A stretch of DNA of 64,000 nt. Source: JAFAXD01 sp963760435 (lineage in GTDB: Bacteria > Pseudomonadota > Alphaproteobacteria > Rhizobiales > Xanthobacteraceae). Positions 9,459 through 17,288 of this stretch are shown piece by piece. The notes beneath the pieces were generated by a model, which had not been told where the DNA came from, did no database searches, and worked only from the letters and a program-made list of their open reading frames with translations. The stretch is from assembly GCA_963760435.1 (NCBI GenBank), contig CAVXDE010000010.1, positions 32,783 to 96,782 on the forward strand, read 5' to 3'. Made by a program: the position numbers and the translations under genes. Position 1 is the stretch's first letter; each line of letters opens with the position of its first letter.

Positions 9459-10250
9459 TCATTCGGCGGGGCCGCGCATCTCCTGCAAGACATCCGGCCG
9501 GCGCACGATGATGCGCGACTTGCGAGAGATCACGACGCCTTTTTCCTGCAGCCGTTTCAAGCTGATAGTGACCCATTGGCGGGTCGCGCCAACCATGTGG
9601 GCGAGATCGGCATGCGTAAAGGCGGCGCTGATGGCGATGCCGTCGGCTTCCTTCACGCCATAGAGCTCGACCAGATTCAGCAGCAGATGGGCGAGCCGCT
9701 CCGTCACCGAGCGCGTTCCCAACATCTGCGCCAGGGCCGAATAGCACTTGCCTTTGAATGTCAGGCCCTCGATCAGGCCGACCGCGAGGGTCGGGACGTC
9801 GAGCACGAGCTTGCGCATGTCCTTGCCGGAAAAATGCACAACGCCGCTGTTGCTACTCGCGACCCCGGACCACTGGTGGATGCCCTCGCCGAATATTTCC
9901 GGTCCGCCGACGAAGTTGCCCGGGAGCCAGTAGGCGAGCGTGATCTCACGTTGGGAGGGAGCCATATAGAAAACGCGGATGCGGCCGCTCTCGATCAGGT
10001 AGATGCCGTCGTGCTTCGCGCCCTGATTGAACAGCGTCTGCCCACGATAGAACACGCGCTTGCGGCCATGCGCGAGCACGTGCTCACGCTCGCTCTGGGA
10101 AAGTCCGGCCAGCAGCGGCGGCGGACCACCGATAGAGTTGACGCTATCCGTGAGGAGCAGCGACTGCGCGCCATTGCTGTGCGAGGTGGAAGGATGTGCG
10201 GCACCGCTGCGGTGAGACATCACAGATGAACTTGCTGCATAGGCCTGCAT
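9459..10250 (-). CDS. Crp/Fnr family transcriptional regulator
   Basis: The core is a cyclic-nucleotide-binding-like beta-roll (GQTLFNQGAKHDGIYLIESGRIRVF, LPGNFVGGPEIFGEG) followed by a C-terminal winged helix (FTHADLAHMVGATRQWVTISLKRLQEKGVV). From the ATG at 10250 it has 263 residues; an ATG at 10220 is equally possible, and the frame is open further upstream to 10574. No clear ribosome site decides it. The recognition helix GATRQWVTISL lacks the E-SR pattern of FNR, so the target site is probably not a classical FNR box, and no N-terminal cysteine set for an iron-sulfur cluster is seen. It sits between the importer and the flavoprotein genes and is the natural candidate to control both. Confidence 0.88.
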   Translation of the reverse strand: MQAYAASSSVMSHRSGAAHPSTSHSNGAQSLLLTDSVNSIGGPPPLLAGLSQSEREHVLAHGRKRVFYRGQTLFNQGAKHDGIYLIESGRIRVFYMAPSQREITLAYWLPGNFVGGPEIFGEGIHQWSGVASSNSGVVHFSGKDMRKLVLDVPTLAVGLIEGLTFKGKCYSALAQMLGTRSVTERLAHLLLNLVELYGVKEADGIAISAAFTHADLAHMVGATRQWVTISLKRLQEKGVVISRKSRIIVRRPDVLQEMRGPAE

Positions 10251-10577
10251 CGAGGGCCCCGCGTTCAGGATCAATCCGCAAGCAGCAAGCTCCGTGCCAG
10301 TATTCGCGAGGCAAGATCGAACAAAATCAAAGTGTTCATCGCCTCCGACGCGTTCCGGCCGGGCTCTGTTGTGTGAGTCTCGTAGCCCGGCTTCCATCGT
10401 CGTGGGCAACGCATGCTCCCTTGTCGATTGCCGCAACATGATGAACGGCATATCGCGAGGGGTTCCAATTTGTCTATTATTTTGATTAACTATTCTGGGC
10501 TCGTTTATTTCTCGCCAGCGCCAAAACATAAACGAAATAACCGGCAAGCCTGCGTCAGAGCCGCGAAGGGACAATAG
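10251..10577. promoter_or_regulatory. Upstream region of the Crp/Fnr gene with motif E
   Basis: This 327-base gap lies between the regulator start and the DUF971 gene stop. The frame is open through it in phase with the regulator, so part may be coding if a far-upstream start is used. An AT-rich patch at 10470-10495 holds TTTGATTAACTAT (10481-10493), which resembles motif A at 9377 and could be an autoregulatory site. No other gene is seen. Confidence 0.35.
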
Positions 10578-10898
10578 CTATTCCTGGCTGGCAATCTCGC
10601 TCAGGTAGGAAAACGGATAAATGCCACGTGCATGACCATCGGAAAACGCGACGTTGATACCGTAACCACCCACCCACGAAACCTCGCTGATCGTGAGGTG
10701 AACGAACCTCTCGGGAAAAGCACCGTCGATCTGTGCCCGTCGGCAGTGGGCGCAGCGACAGGCCGCGCGCAGCGTGGTAGCGGCGATCATCATCCGTTCG
10801 CCCGTGGCGAGCGTTACATGCAGCTCGCTGCCGTCGGCGGAATAGGCCACCGCTTGGACCCCGATCGGGGCGGAAAAAGGCGAATCGGCGAGCGACAT
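10578..10898 (-). CDS. DUF971 / GBBH-like N-terminal domain protein
   Basis: A 106-residue protein that is one domain of the gamma-butyrobetaine-hydroxylase-like N-terminal family. Diagnostic segments are RAACRCAHCRRAQ, GGYGINVAFSDGHARGIYPFSYL. I chose the ATG at 10898 because GGAGG lies four bases upstream and the domain begins there; a longer frame to 10970 adds non-conserved residues. The family often accompanies iron-sulfur assembly or oxygenase genes, and the CRCAHC cysteines could bind metal. It is divergent from the ferredoxin-NADP reductase gene 202 bases away. Confidence 0.85.
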   Translation of the reverse strand: MSLADSPFSAPIGVQAVAYSADGSELHVTLATGERMMIAATTLRAACRCAHCRRAQIDGAFPERFVHLTISEVSWVGGYGINVAFSDGHARGIYPFSYLSEIASQE

Positions 10899-10942
10899 GA
10901 AACCTCCGCGGTCGAGGATGAGCGGCGTATGGTCGCGGCGCG

Positions 10943-10956
10943 AGCAATTAATTGCT
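10943..10956. promoter_or_regulatory. Perfect 14-bp palindrome, motif D (AGCAATTAATTGCT)
   Basis: A perfect inverted repeat lies in the shared promoter region of the DUF971 and ferredoxin-NADP reductase genes. Its symmetry and position suggest a binding site for a dimeric regulator. It closely matches the site at 11881-11894 read on the other strand (AGCAATTAGTTGTC). The regulator assignment is inference. Confidence 0.45.
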
Positions 10957-11007
10957 GGCGGGTCATGCATTTGTGAAACGCCCGACCTTTAGGGCTCAAA
11001 ATTTTTA

Positions 11008-11021
11008 GAAACTAATTGACT
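11008..11021. promoter_or_regulatory. Candidate operator, motif B (GAAACTAATTGACT)
   Basis: Lies about 80 bases upstream of the ferredoxin-NADP reductase start, in an AT-rich patch. Its reverse complement AGTCAATTAGTTTC aligns with the other ATTA-core sites of this locus. It is a weak single site and is meaningful only as part of the set. Confidence 0.3.
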
Positions 11022-11100
11022 GCGCTGTTCAGTCTCATGTTGGCGTGCGCATTGGCTTTGATAGACCACACCCGCCCGCCACTTTTGACCACATCCGAGC

Positions 11101-11874
11101 ATGTCCAGCTTCAACAGAGAACAGGTCCTCGGCGTTCGGCATTGGACCGATACGCTGTTCAGTTTCACCACCACGCGCGATCGCGCCTTCCGCTTTCGCA
11201 GCGGCCAGTTCACCATGATGGGCCTCGAGGTCGAGGGCCGCCCGCTGCTGCGCGCCTACAGCATGGCGAGCGCAAACCATGAGGAAACGCTCGAGTTCTT
11301 CAGCATCAAGGTGCCCGACGGCCCATTGACCTCTCGGCTGCAGAAGATCCGCGAGGGCGACATCGTCCTGGTCGGTCGCAAGCCGACCGGCACGCTTGTC
11401 ATTGACAACCTGCTGCCGGGACGCCGGCTGCTCCTGCTCTCGACCGGAACCGGGCTCGCGCCGTTTGCCAGCCTGATCAAAGACCCGCAGGTCTACGAGA
11501 GCTACGACCAGGTGATCCTGGTTCACGGCTGTCGCCAAGTGTCCGAGCTGGCCTACGGAGAGGAGCTCGTTGACGGGTTGCGCCGGGACGATGTCTTCAG
11601 CGAGATCATCGGCGACAAGCTCGAATATTACCCGACGGTGACGCGCGAGCCGTTCCGCAACCGCGGCCGCATCACCGACCTGATTGCGAGCGACAAGCTG
11701 TTCCAGGACATCGGCTTGCCGCCGCTCGATCTCGAGAGCGACCGCGTGATGATGTGCGGCAGCCCGAGCATGCTCGCCGAGCTGCGCAATCTGTTGATCG
11801 AGCGCGGGTTTATCGAAGGCAGTCACGGCGAGCCTGGCCATTTCGTCATCGAGAAGGCATTCGTGGAACGATGA
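11101..11874 (+). CDS. fpr: Ferredoxin-NADP+ reductase
   Basis: A 257-residue Fpr-type flavoenzyme that passes electrons between NADPH and ferredoxin or flavodoxin. RAYSMAS at 51-57 binds FAD, STGTGLAPF at 114-122 and MMCGSP bind NADPH, and the C-terminus ends FVIEKAFVER as in bacterial Fpr. Its length is normal. It is followed after 80 bases by the AprA-like flavoprotein and the two-cluster ferredoxin, so it may supply them with electrons from NADPH. That coupling is inferred from position. Confidence 0.93.
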   Translation: MSSFNREQVLGVRHWTDTLFSFTTTRDRAFRFRSGQFTMMGLEVEGRPLLRAYSMASANHEETLEFFSIKVPDGPLTSRLQKIREGDIVLVGRKPTGTLVIDNLLPGRRLLLLSTGTGLAPFASLIKDPQVYESYDQVILVHGCRQVSELAYGEELVDGLRRDDVFSEIIGDKLEYYPTVTREPFRNRGRITDLIASDKLFQDIGLPPLDLESDRVMMCGSPSMLAELRNLLIERGFIEGSHGEPGHFVIEKAFVER

Positions 11875-11880
11875 TGAGCT

Positions 11881-11894
11881 GACAACTAATTGCT
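11881..11894. promoter_or_regulatory. Candidate operator, motif C (GACAACTAATTGCT)
   Basis: Sits in the 80-base gap before the AprA-like gene. The reverse complement AGCAATTAGTTGTC differs from the perfect palindrome at 10943-10956 in only three positions. This is the strongest match between two gaps of the locus. Confidence 0.35.
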
Positions 11895-11954
11895 ACCGAC
11901 CCAGGCGGTTATGGCCGATGCTGGCCGTGCATTGGCACACACCTCCGGGGCTGA

Positions 11955-13694
11955 ATGATGGATGATATTGTCGATGGGCTCGCCGAAGTCTCCTGCGATG
12001 TGCTGGTGATCGGTGGCGGAACCGCGGGTCCGATGGCGGCGCTCAAAGCCAAGCTCAAGGACCCCAACGCGACCGTCATCCTGCTCGAGAAGGCCAATGT
12101 CAAACGTTCCGGCGCGATCTCGATGGGGATGGATGGCCTCAACAATGCGGTGATACCCGGCTACGCCACGCCGGAGCAGTACACCAAGGAGATCACCATC
12201 GCCAACGACGGCATCGTCGATCAGAAGCCGGTCTACAAATACGCGCAGAAATGCTACTCGATCATCGAGGAGCTCGACAGCTTCGGCATCCGCTTTCTGA
12301 AAAATGAGAACGGCGATTTCGCCGTGAAGAAGGTGCATCACCTCGGCACCTACGTGCTGCCGATGCCGAACGGCGACACCGTGAAGAAGGCGCTCTATCG
12401 CCAACTGCGGCGCAGCCGCATCCTGATCTCCAATCGCTACATGGCGACTCGGTTGCTGACCGCCGATGACGGGCGCGTTGCCGGCGCCATCGCAGTGAAT
12501 ACCCGCACCGCCGAGTTTCTCATCTTGAAAGCGAAGGCCGTGATCCTGTGCATGGGTGCGGCCGGCCGGCTCGGACTGCCGACATCCGGCTACATGTTCG
12601 GGACCTACGAGAACGCGGCCAACTCCGGCGACGGCTACGCCATGGCGTATCACGCGGGTGCGGCGCTGGCGAACCTCGAGTGCTTCCAGATCAATCCGCT
12701 GATCAAGGACTATAACGGCCCCGCCTGCGCCTACGTGGCGGGACCGTTCGGCGCCTACACGGCCAACAACCAAGGCTCGCGTTTCATCGAGTGCGACTAC
12801 TGGTCGGGCCAGATGATGCTTGAGTTTTACAACGAGCTGCAGTCCGGCAAGGGCCCGGTATTCCTCAAGCTCGACCATCTGCATGAGAACACGATCAGCG
12901 AAATCGAATCGATCCTGCACAACGTAGAGCGGCCGACGCGCGGATTGTTTCACGACGGACGCGGGACTGACTATCGCCGCGACATGGTGGAGATGCACAT
13001 CTCCGAGATCGGGTTCTGCTCGGGCCACAGTGCATCCGGAGTGTTTGTCGACGAGTTTGCCCGCACCACCGTGCCCGGCCTCTATGCGGCAGGGGACATG
13101 GCGAGCGTCCCGCACAACTACATGCTGGGCGCGTTCACCAACGGGTCGGTGGCGGGCGAGGATGCCATGAGCTACGCGCAGCACGTCGATTTTGCGCCGT
13201 TCGATGCGGGTCAGGTGGAGCGCGAGCGCGAGCGCGTATTGGCGCCGACACGCCGCGACGACGGAATTCCGCCGAACCAGATCGAATTCAAGACGCGCCG
13301 GCTGGTGAACGATTATCTGCAGCCACCCAAGGTGACGCGCAAATACGAGCTGGCGCAGCGGCGCCTGGCGGAAGTTCGCGACGACATGGAGCAGCAGATG
13401 ATTGCCTCGAATGCGCATGAGCTGCTGCGCGCATTGGAAGCCCAATCGATTCTCGACTGCGCCGACATGGCGGCGCACGCCTCGCTCTACCGGGCCGAAA
13501 GCCGCTGGGGCCTTTATCACCTGCGCACCGACTATCCGGACAAGAACGATGACGACTGGTTCTGCCACACTCTGCTGAGCAAACAGAACGGCCGCATGAC
13601 CAGCGAGAAGCGTGCGGTTGCGCCCTACATCGTCCCGATCGCCGACGAAGAGAAGGATCTCTACGACAAGCAGCGCATCCGGGCGCATGCCTGA
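11955..13694 (+). CDS. AprA-like FAD flavoprotein (fumarate reductase/adenylylsulfate reductase family)
   Basis: A 579-residue soluble flavoprotein. VIGGGTAGPMAALKA near residues 18-32 is the FAD-binding fold, followed by KRSGAISMGMDGLNN and, near the C-terminus of the FAD domain, GLYAAGDMASVPHNYMLGAFTNG. The helical C-terminal domain (ALEAQSILDCADMAAHASLYRAESRWGLYHLRTDYP) is the type shared by SdhA, FrdA and AprA. Because the next gene encodes an AprB-like ferredoxin, the overall shape is that of an AprAB pair. Sulfate-pathway partners (Sat, Qmo, Dsr) are not in the window, so true adenylylsulfate reduction is doubtful and the substrate is unknown. An ATG one codon later is an alternative start. 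Confidence 0.85.
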   Translation: MMDDIVDGLAEVSCDVLVIGGGTAGPMAALKAKLKDPNATVILLEKANVKRSGAISMGMDGLNNAVIPGYATPEQYTKEITIANDGIVDQKPVYKYAQKCYSIIEELDSFGIRFLKNENGDFAVKKVHHLGTYVLPMPNGDTVKKALYRQLRRSRILISNRYMATRLLTADDGRVAGAIAVNTRTAEFLILKAKAVILCMGAAGRLGLPTSGYMFGTYENAANSGDGYAMAYHAGAALANLECFQINPLIKDYNGPACAYVAGPFGAYTANNQGSRFIECDYWSGQMMLEFYNELQSGKGPVFLKLDHLHENTISEIESILHNVERPTRGLFHDGRGTDYRRDMVEMHISEIGFCSGHSASGVFVDEFARTTVPGLYAAGDMASVPHNYMLGAFTNGSVAGEDAMSYAQHVDFAPFDAGQVERERERVLAPTRRDDGIPPNQIEFKTRRLVNDYLQPPKVTRKYELAQRRLAEVRDDMEQQMIASNAHELLRALEAQSILDCADMAAHASLYRAESRWGLYHLRTDYPDKNDDDWFCHTLLSKQNGRMTSEKRAVAPYIVPIADEEKDLYDKQRIRAHA

Positions 13695-13714
13695 GAAAGT
13701 TGGAGAGACCACCG

Positions 13715-13948
13715 ATGCCCCTTGCAACCACCCATACCTCGGTTCCGGTCGTCGTCGACGACGCGAAATGCATCGCCGATAAAGGCTGCACCGTTTGCGT
13801 CGATGTCTGCCCGCTCGACGTGCTGCGCATCAGTGACATGACCAAGAAAGCCTACATGGCCTACGACGAGTGCTGGTATTGCATGCCGTGCGAAGCCGAT
13901 TGTCCGACCGGCGCCGTTAAAGTGAACATTCCCTACCTGCTGCGGTGA
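13715..13948 (+). CDS. AprB-like ferredoxin with two [4Fe-4S] clusters
   Basis: A 77-residue ferredoxin. Two cysteine sets are visible: C-x5-C-x2-C-x3-CP (KCIADKGCTVCVDVCP) and C-x2-C-x2-C-x3-CP (CWYCMPCEADCP), enough for two [4Fe-4S] clusters, in the arrangement seen in the beta subunit of adenylylsulfate reductase. I used the ATG at 13715, preceded by GGAGAG; a TTG at 13700 is less likely. It starts 20 bases after the flavoprotein gene and presumably passes electrons to its FAD. AprB proper is longer, so this is a minimal version. Confidence 0.9.
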   Translation: MPLATTHTSVPVVVDDAKCIADKGCTVCVDVCPLDVLRISDMTKKAYMAYDECWYCMPCEADCPTGAVKVNIPYLLR

Positions 13949-13951
13949 GCC

Positions 13952-14928
13952 ATGCCCGAGTTGTTCGAGGCCTACGACGATATCGATGACATCGGCAGCC
14001 GGTTGCAAGCCGCGGACCCGCCGAGCGGCGCGTTGCCGTGATCGATCTGGGAAATTCGGGTGACCCGGCCGCGATCCGCTATCTCGAGACGCTGCTCGCC
14101 GACCCCGACCCCGGCGTGCGGCAGCAGGTGGCACTGGCGCTCGGCGAGTTTGATGGCCCAGCCGTCGCGGCCGCGCTGGCAGCCCTTCTGATCGATCCCG
14201 AGCAGCCGGTCGCTTTGGCAGCCAGCGACAGCATGGCGGAGTTGAAGGATCCGGCGAGCGCCGATCCCATTCTGCCCCTCGTCACCCACGCCGACGCGTT
14301 TGTGCGCATGAGCGCATTGCGCGCCCTGAAAGAAGTGCGGCGGCGCGATGCGCTCAAACCGGCGCTGGACGCGCTGCGCGATCCCGACGCCTCGGTCCGC
14401 GTTCAGGCGATCGGCGTGATCGGGTTTCTCAAGCTTGAAGAAGCAATCCCCGCGCTGACGGCGGCGGCGACGGACTCCGATCGTAACGTGCGCCGGGCGG
14501 CGGTCAGCGCGCTTGCGTTTTCCATGACCAAATCGGCGGCCGACGCGATCGCGCGCGCGCTGTCGGACACCGATTGGATGGTGCGGGAAGTGGCGGCGGA
14601 GACGATCGGCAGCAACAAGTTCGGGCTGCAGGCGGCGGACGCGCTGGTCCAGGCGCTCAACGATGAGTTCTGGCAGGTGCGGCTCAAGGCCGTACGCAGC
14701 CTGGGCAAGCTTAAGGTTGCCGGAGCAATCCCGGCGATTGCCCCGAGCCTCGCGCACGCGCAGGCCAATTTGCGCAAGGAGGCGGCCGCGGCGCTCGGCG
14801 AGATCGCCGATCCGGCCGCGCGGCCGCTGCTCGAGGCGATAGTGAATGATCCGGATCCAGAGGTTCGCAAGAACGCCCGCTGGGCGCTCGGGAAGTGCAC
14901 CGCGACGAGCCTCGCCAGCTCGCGTTAA
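13952..14928 (+). CDS. HEAT-repeat protein, frame break near the N-terminus
   Basis: About 325 residues made of tandem HEAT units of roughly 31 residues (DPGVRQQVALALGEF, DAFVRMSALRAL, DRNVRRAAVSALAF, DPEVRKNARWALGK), a scaffold fold. The natural ATG is at 13952, three bases after the ferredoxin gene, and reads MPELFEAYDDIDDIGSRLQA. The body is in another frame from about 14019 on, where ERRVAVIDLG continues. Loss of one C from the run at 14017-14019 explains the shift. Without repair, translation would need the internal GTG at 14038. It probably assembles or docks the flavoprotein-ferredoxin pair, which is an inference from position. Confidence 0.82.
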
Positions 14929-15004
14929 TCCGCGTTGCTCACGCTTGACCCCCGGTCATCGAGGCGTTCAATAGCCGAACCCGAATCGGCAGAATGCCTC
15001 CTCC

Positions 15005-15355
15005 ATGAAAAGTCCCCGCACGCCTCGACCAAGCCGCAAGACGGATCCCGGACCTCGACCAGCGGCCCAGCAGGCCCCGCTCTCCGGCCGCGCCATCGTG
15101 ACCATCATTGGCTCCGATCGAGTCGGCATCATCGCCGGCATCGCCAATGTGATTGCCGAGGCCAACGTCAATATTCTCGACATCAGCCAGTCGGTGATCC
15201 GCGAGTTCTTCACCATGATCATGATGGTGGATTTATCGGCAGCGACGATCTCGTTCGAAGCCCTGGCGGACAACCTGGCACGCAAAGGAGCGAATCTCGG
15301 CGTGAAGGTCGAGATCCAGCGCGAAGAAATCTTCAAAGCCATGCATCGGATCTAG
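15005..15355 (+). CDS. ACT-domain protein, UPF0237 family
   Basis: A 116-residue protein: a basic, proline-rich leader of about 27 residues, then one ACT domain (AIVTIIGSDRVGIIAGIANVIAEANVNILDISQSVIREFFTMIMMVD). ACT domains bind amino acids or similar small ligands and regulate partner enzymes. The next gene, three bases on, is UPF0210, and the two families are commonly adjacent. The leader is absent in most family members, so a downstream start is possible, but no better one is seen. Confidence 0.88.
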   Translation: MKSPRTPRPSRKTDPGPRPAAQQAPLSGRAIVTIIGSDRVGIIAGIANVIAEANVNILDISQSVIREFFTMIMMVDLSAATISFEALADNLARKGANLGVKVEIQREEIFKAMHRI

Positions 15356-15358
15356 CGC

Positions 15359-16729
15359 ATGCGGCAGCTCAATTTCTCCGGTGAGGAGATCCTCGAAACC
15401 ATCGAGATGGTGCGGACCGAGCAGCTCGACATCCGCACCATCACGGTCGGGATCAGTCTGTTTGATTGCGTGAGCGACAACGCCGGCACGCTTTGCCGGA
15501 ATATCTTCGACAAAGTGACGCGTGTCGCCAAAGACCTGCATCGCGTCAGCACCGATCTCACGCGCGAGTTCGGGCTGCCGATCATCAACAACCGGATCGC
15601 GGTGACGCCTGTCTCGCTCATCGCCGGAAAGTGCAGCGGTGCGGAATTTGTCCGTATCGCCGAAACCCTCGACCAGGCCGCACGCGAGCTGAAGGTCGAC
15701 TTCATCGGTGGCTTTTCGGCCTCGGTCGAAAAGGGCATGAGCGCCGTCGATACCAACCTGATCGCGGCGCTGCCCGCGGCACTCGCCGGTACGCAACGCG
15801 TCTGCGCATCGATCAATGTCGGTTCGACCCGCGCCGGCCTCAACATGGATGCGATCGCCGAGATGGGACACGTGATCCGGCGAACCTCGGAGCTGACCGC
15901 GGCGGCGGGTTCGATCGGCTGCGCCAAGCTCGTCGTGTTCTGCAACGCGGTCGAGGATAACCCGTTCATGGCCGGCGCCTTCCACGGCACGTCGGAGCCC
16001 GACAGCGTCGTCAACGTCGGGGTAAGCGGACCAGGCGTGGTCTACCGCGCCATCAAGGCGGCAGGCGACGTCGACTTCGGCACCTTGACGGCGATCATCC
16101 GCCGCACCGCTTTCAAGATCACGCGCGCGGGCGAACTGGTCGGGCGCGCGGCGGCGAACCGCTTGGGGATTCCGTTCGGCATCGTCGACCTCTCGCTGGC
16201 GCCGACACCGGCGGAAGGCGACAGCGTCGCGCGCATCCTGGAAGAGATCGGGCTCGAGCGCGTCGGCACCCACGGCTCAACCGCTGCGCTGGCGCTGCTC
16301 AATGACGCGGTCAAGAAAGGCGGCGCCATGGCCTCGAGCTATGTCGGCGGGCTCTCGGGCGCATTCATCCCGCTGTCGGAAGATCAAGGCATGATCGACG
16401 CGGCGGAGCTAGGCGCCATCACCATCGACAAGCTCGAAGCCATGACGTCGGTGTGCTCGGTCGGCCTCGACATGATTGCGGTGCCAGGCGATACGCCGCC
16501 TGAGACACTGTCGGCGATCATCGCCGACGAAGCCGCGATCGGCATGATCAACAAGAAGACGACGGCGGTGCGCATCATTCCGGTCGCCGGCAAGGGCGTC
16601 GGCGATCGCGTCAATTTCGGCGGACTACTTGGTCACGCGCCGATCATCGCGGTGAACAGGAACTCGAGCCAGCGCTTCATCGCCCGGCGGGGGAGGATCC
16701 CCTCGCCGCTTCAGGCACTGACGAATTGA
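15359..16729 (+). CDS. UPF0210 / DUF711 (PFL) family protein
   Basis: A 456-residue protein of the UPF0210 family, recognised by ILETIEMVRTEQLDIRTITVGISL at the start, FIGGFSASVEKGMSAVDTNLI in the middle and a C-terminal glycine-rich segment near DRVNFGGLLGHAPIIAVN. The fold is related to pyruvate formate-lyase-like barrels, but no radical or known catalytic motif can be assigned. Length is normal for the family. It is co-transcribed with the ACT protein, which probably senses a ligand for it. The biochemical role is unknown. Confidence 0.88.
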   Translation: MRQLNFSGEEILETIEMVRTEQLDIRTITVGISLFDCVSDNAGTLCRNIFDKVTRVAKDLHRVSTDLTREFGLPIINNRIAVTPVSLIAGKCSGAEFVRIAETLDQAARELKVDFIGGFSASVEKGMSAVDTNLIAALPAALAGTQRVCASINVGSTRAGLNMDAIAEMGHVIRRTSELTAAAGSIGCAKLVVFCNAVEDNPFMAGAFHGTSEPDSVVNVGVSGPGVVYRAIKAAGDVDFGTLTAIIRRTAFKITRAGELVGRAAANRLGIPFGIVDLSLAPTPAEGDSVARILEEIGLERVGTHGSTAALALLNDAVKKGGAMASSYVGGLSGAFIPLSEDQGMIDAAELGAITIDKLEAMTSVCSVGLDMIAVPGDTPPETLSAIIADEAAIGMINKKTTAVRIIPVAGKGVGDRVNFGGLLGHAPIIAVNRNSSQRFIARRGRIPSPLQALTN

Positions 16730-16755
16730 ATACGCGCTGCGGTCGCTTTCTGCAG

Positions 16756-16962
16756 CCCTCGTCCTGAGAGCCTGGCCCGCAGCCAGGCATCTCGAAGGAA
16801 AGCCGCAGTCGAGACCATCGCCCTTGGCCATCCTTCGAGACGCACGCGCAAGCGCGTGCTCCTCAGGATGAGGGCTGAAGTTGTTGAAGCGCCGCAACCA
16901 ACCACAGCCCTCATCCTGAGGAGCATGCGTGCGTGAGCACGCATGCGTCTCGAAGGATGGCC
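16756..16962. repeat. Three copies of a palindromic intergenic repeat (CCTCATCCTGAGGAGC family)
   Basis: Copies at about 16756-16800 (degenerate), 16827-16876 (inverted) and 16907-16962. Each has outer arms reading CATCCTGAGGAGC and GCGTCTCGAAGGATG around a variable inner palindrome such as GCATGCGTGCGTGAGCACGC. The inverted pair could fold into a large hairpin and end transcription of the UPF0210 operon. A fourth copy lies at 28741-28790. Repeats of this kind are scattered through related genomes. Confidence 0.85.
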
Positions 16963-16998
16963 GCCAGTAACCAGAGGTCAACAAGTTGACGGAGATGA

Positions 16999-17209
16999 TC
17001 AACTCGCGACAGGGCCGCGCAGCGACCGCAGCGCAGCTTCGATGTGCCGCCATGTGCGGCCCTGCTCGCCCTCGCCTTGCTGTTCGAACGATCGGGCCTT
17101 CTGCGCCGCTTCGGCAATCGCCTTGGCACCGCGCGCTTCAAACAATCGCCGCGCGTAGTCGAAAATTTCGACTTCGGTGAGGTCTTCGTCGCGTATCGAT
17201 CTGGCTCAT
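16999..17209 (-). CDS. Short conserved-looking hypothetical protein, frame break near start
   Basis: An ATG at 17209 follows AGGAG and reads MSQIDTR. A coherent charged helical sequence then continues in the next frame to a stop at 16999: EDLTEVEIFDYARRLFEARG, followed by AIAEAAQKARSFEQQGEGEQ and TWRHIEAALRSLRGP. Joined, this gives about 70 residues. The shift at 17189-17194 fits CGCGCG losing one CG. The pattern resembles a small hypothetical protein I believe is common in Bradyrhizobium relatives, but I cannot confirm this. No function is assigned. Confidence 0.6.
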
Positions 17210-17288
17210 GGCGTCAATGCTCCTTTCACCCAACGAAGCATCCCCGCGCCAGTTCCAGTTTAGCAGAGCCGCGGCTGCACCCTCAAGG

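Noticed and set aside
10481..10493. Classical FNR box
   Set aside because: Only one TTGAT half site is present; the second half does not match ATCAA.
11886..13727. A 613-codon open frame on the minus strand opposite the AprA-like gene
   Set aside because: Antisense to a conserved flavoprotein; composition and lack of motifs show it is a shadow.
11955..13948. True dissimilatory adenylylsulfate reductase (AprAB)
   Set aside because: The ferredoxin is much shorter than AprB and no Sat, Qmo or Dsr genes are present. Only an AprAB-like shape is claimed.
16756..16962. CRISPR-like array
   Set aside because: Only three imperfect copies in mixed orientation with no unique equal-length spacers; these are palindromic intergenic repeats.
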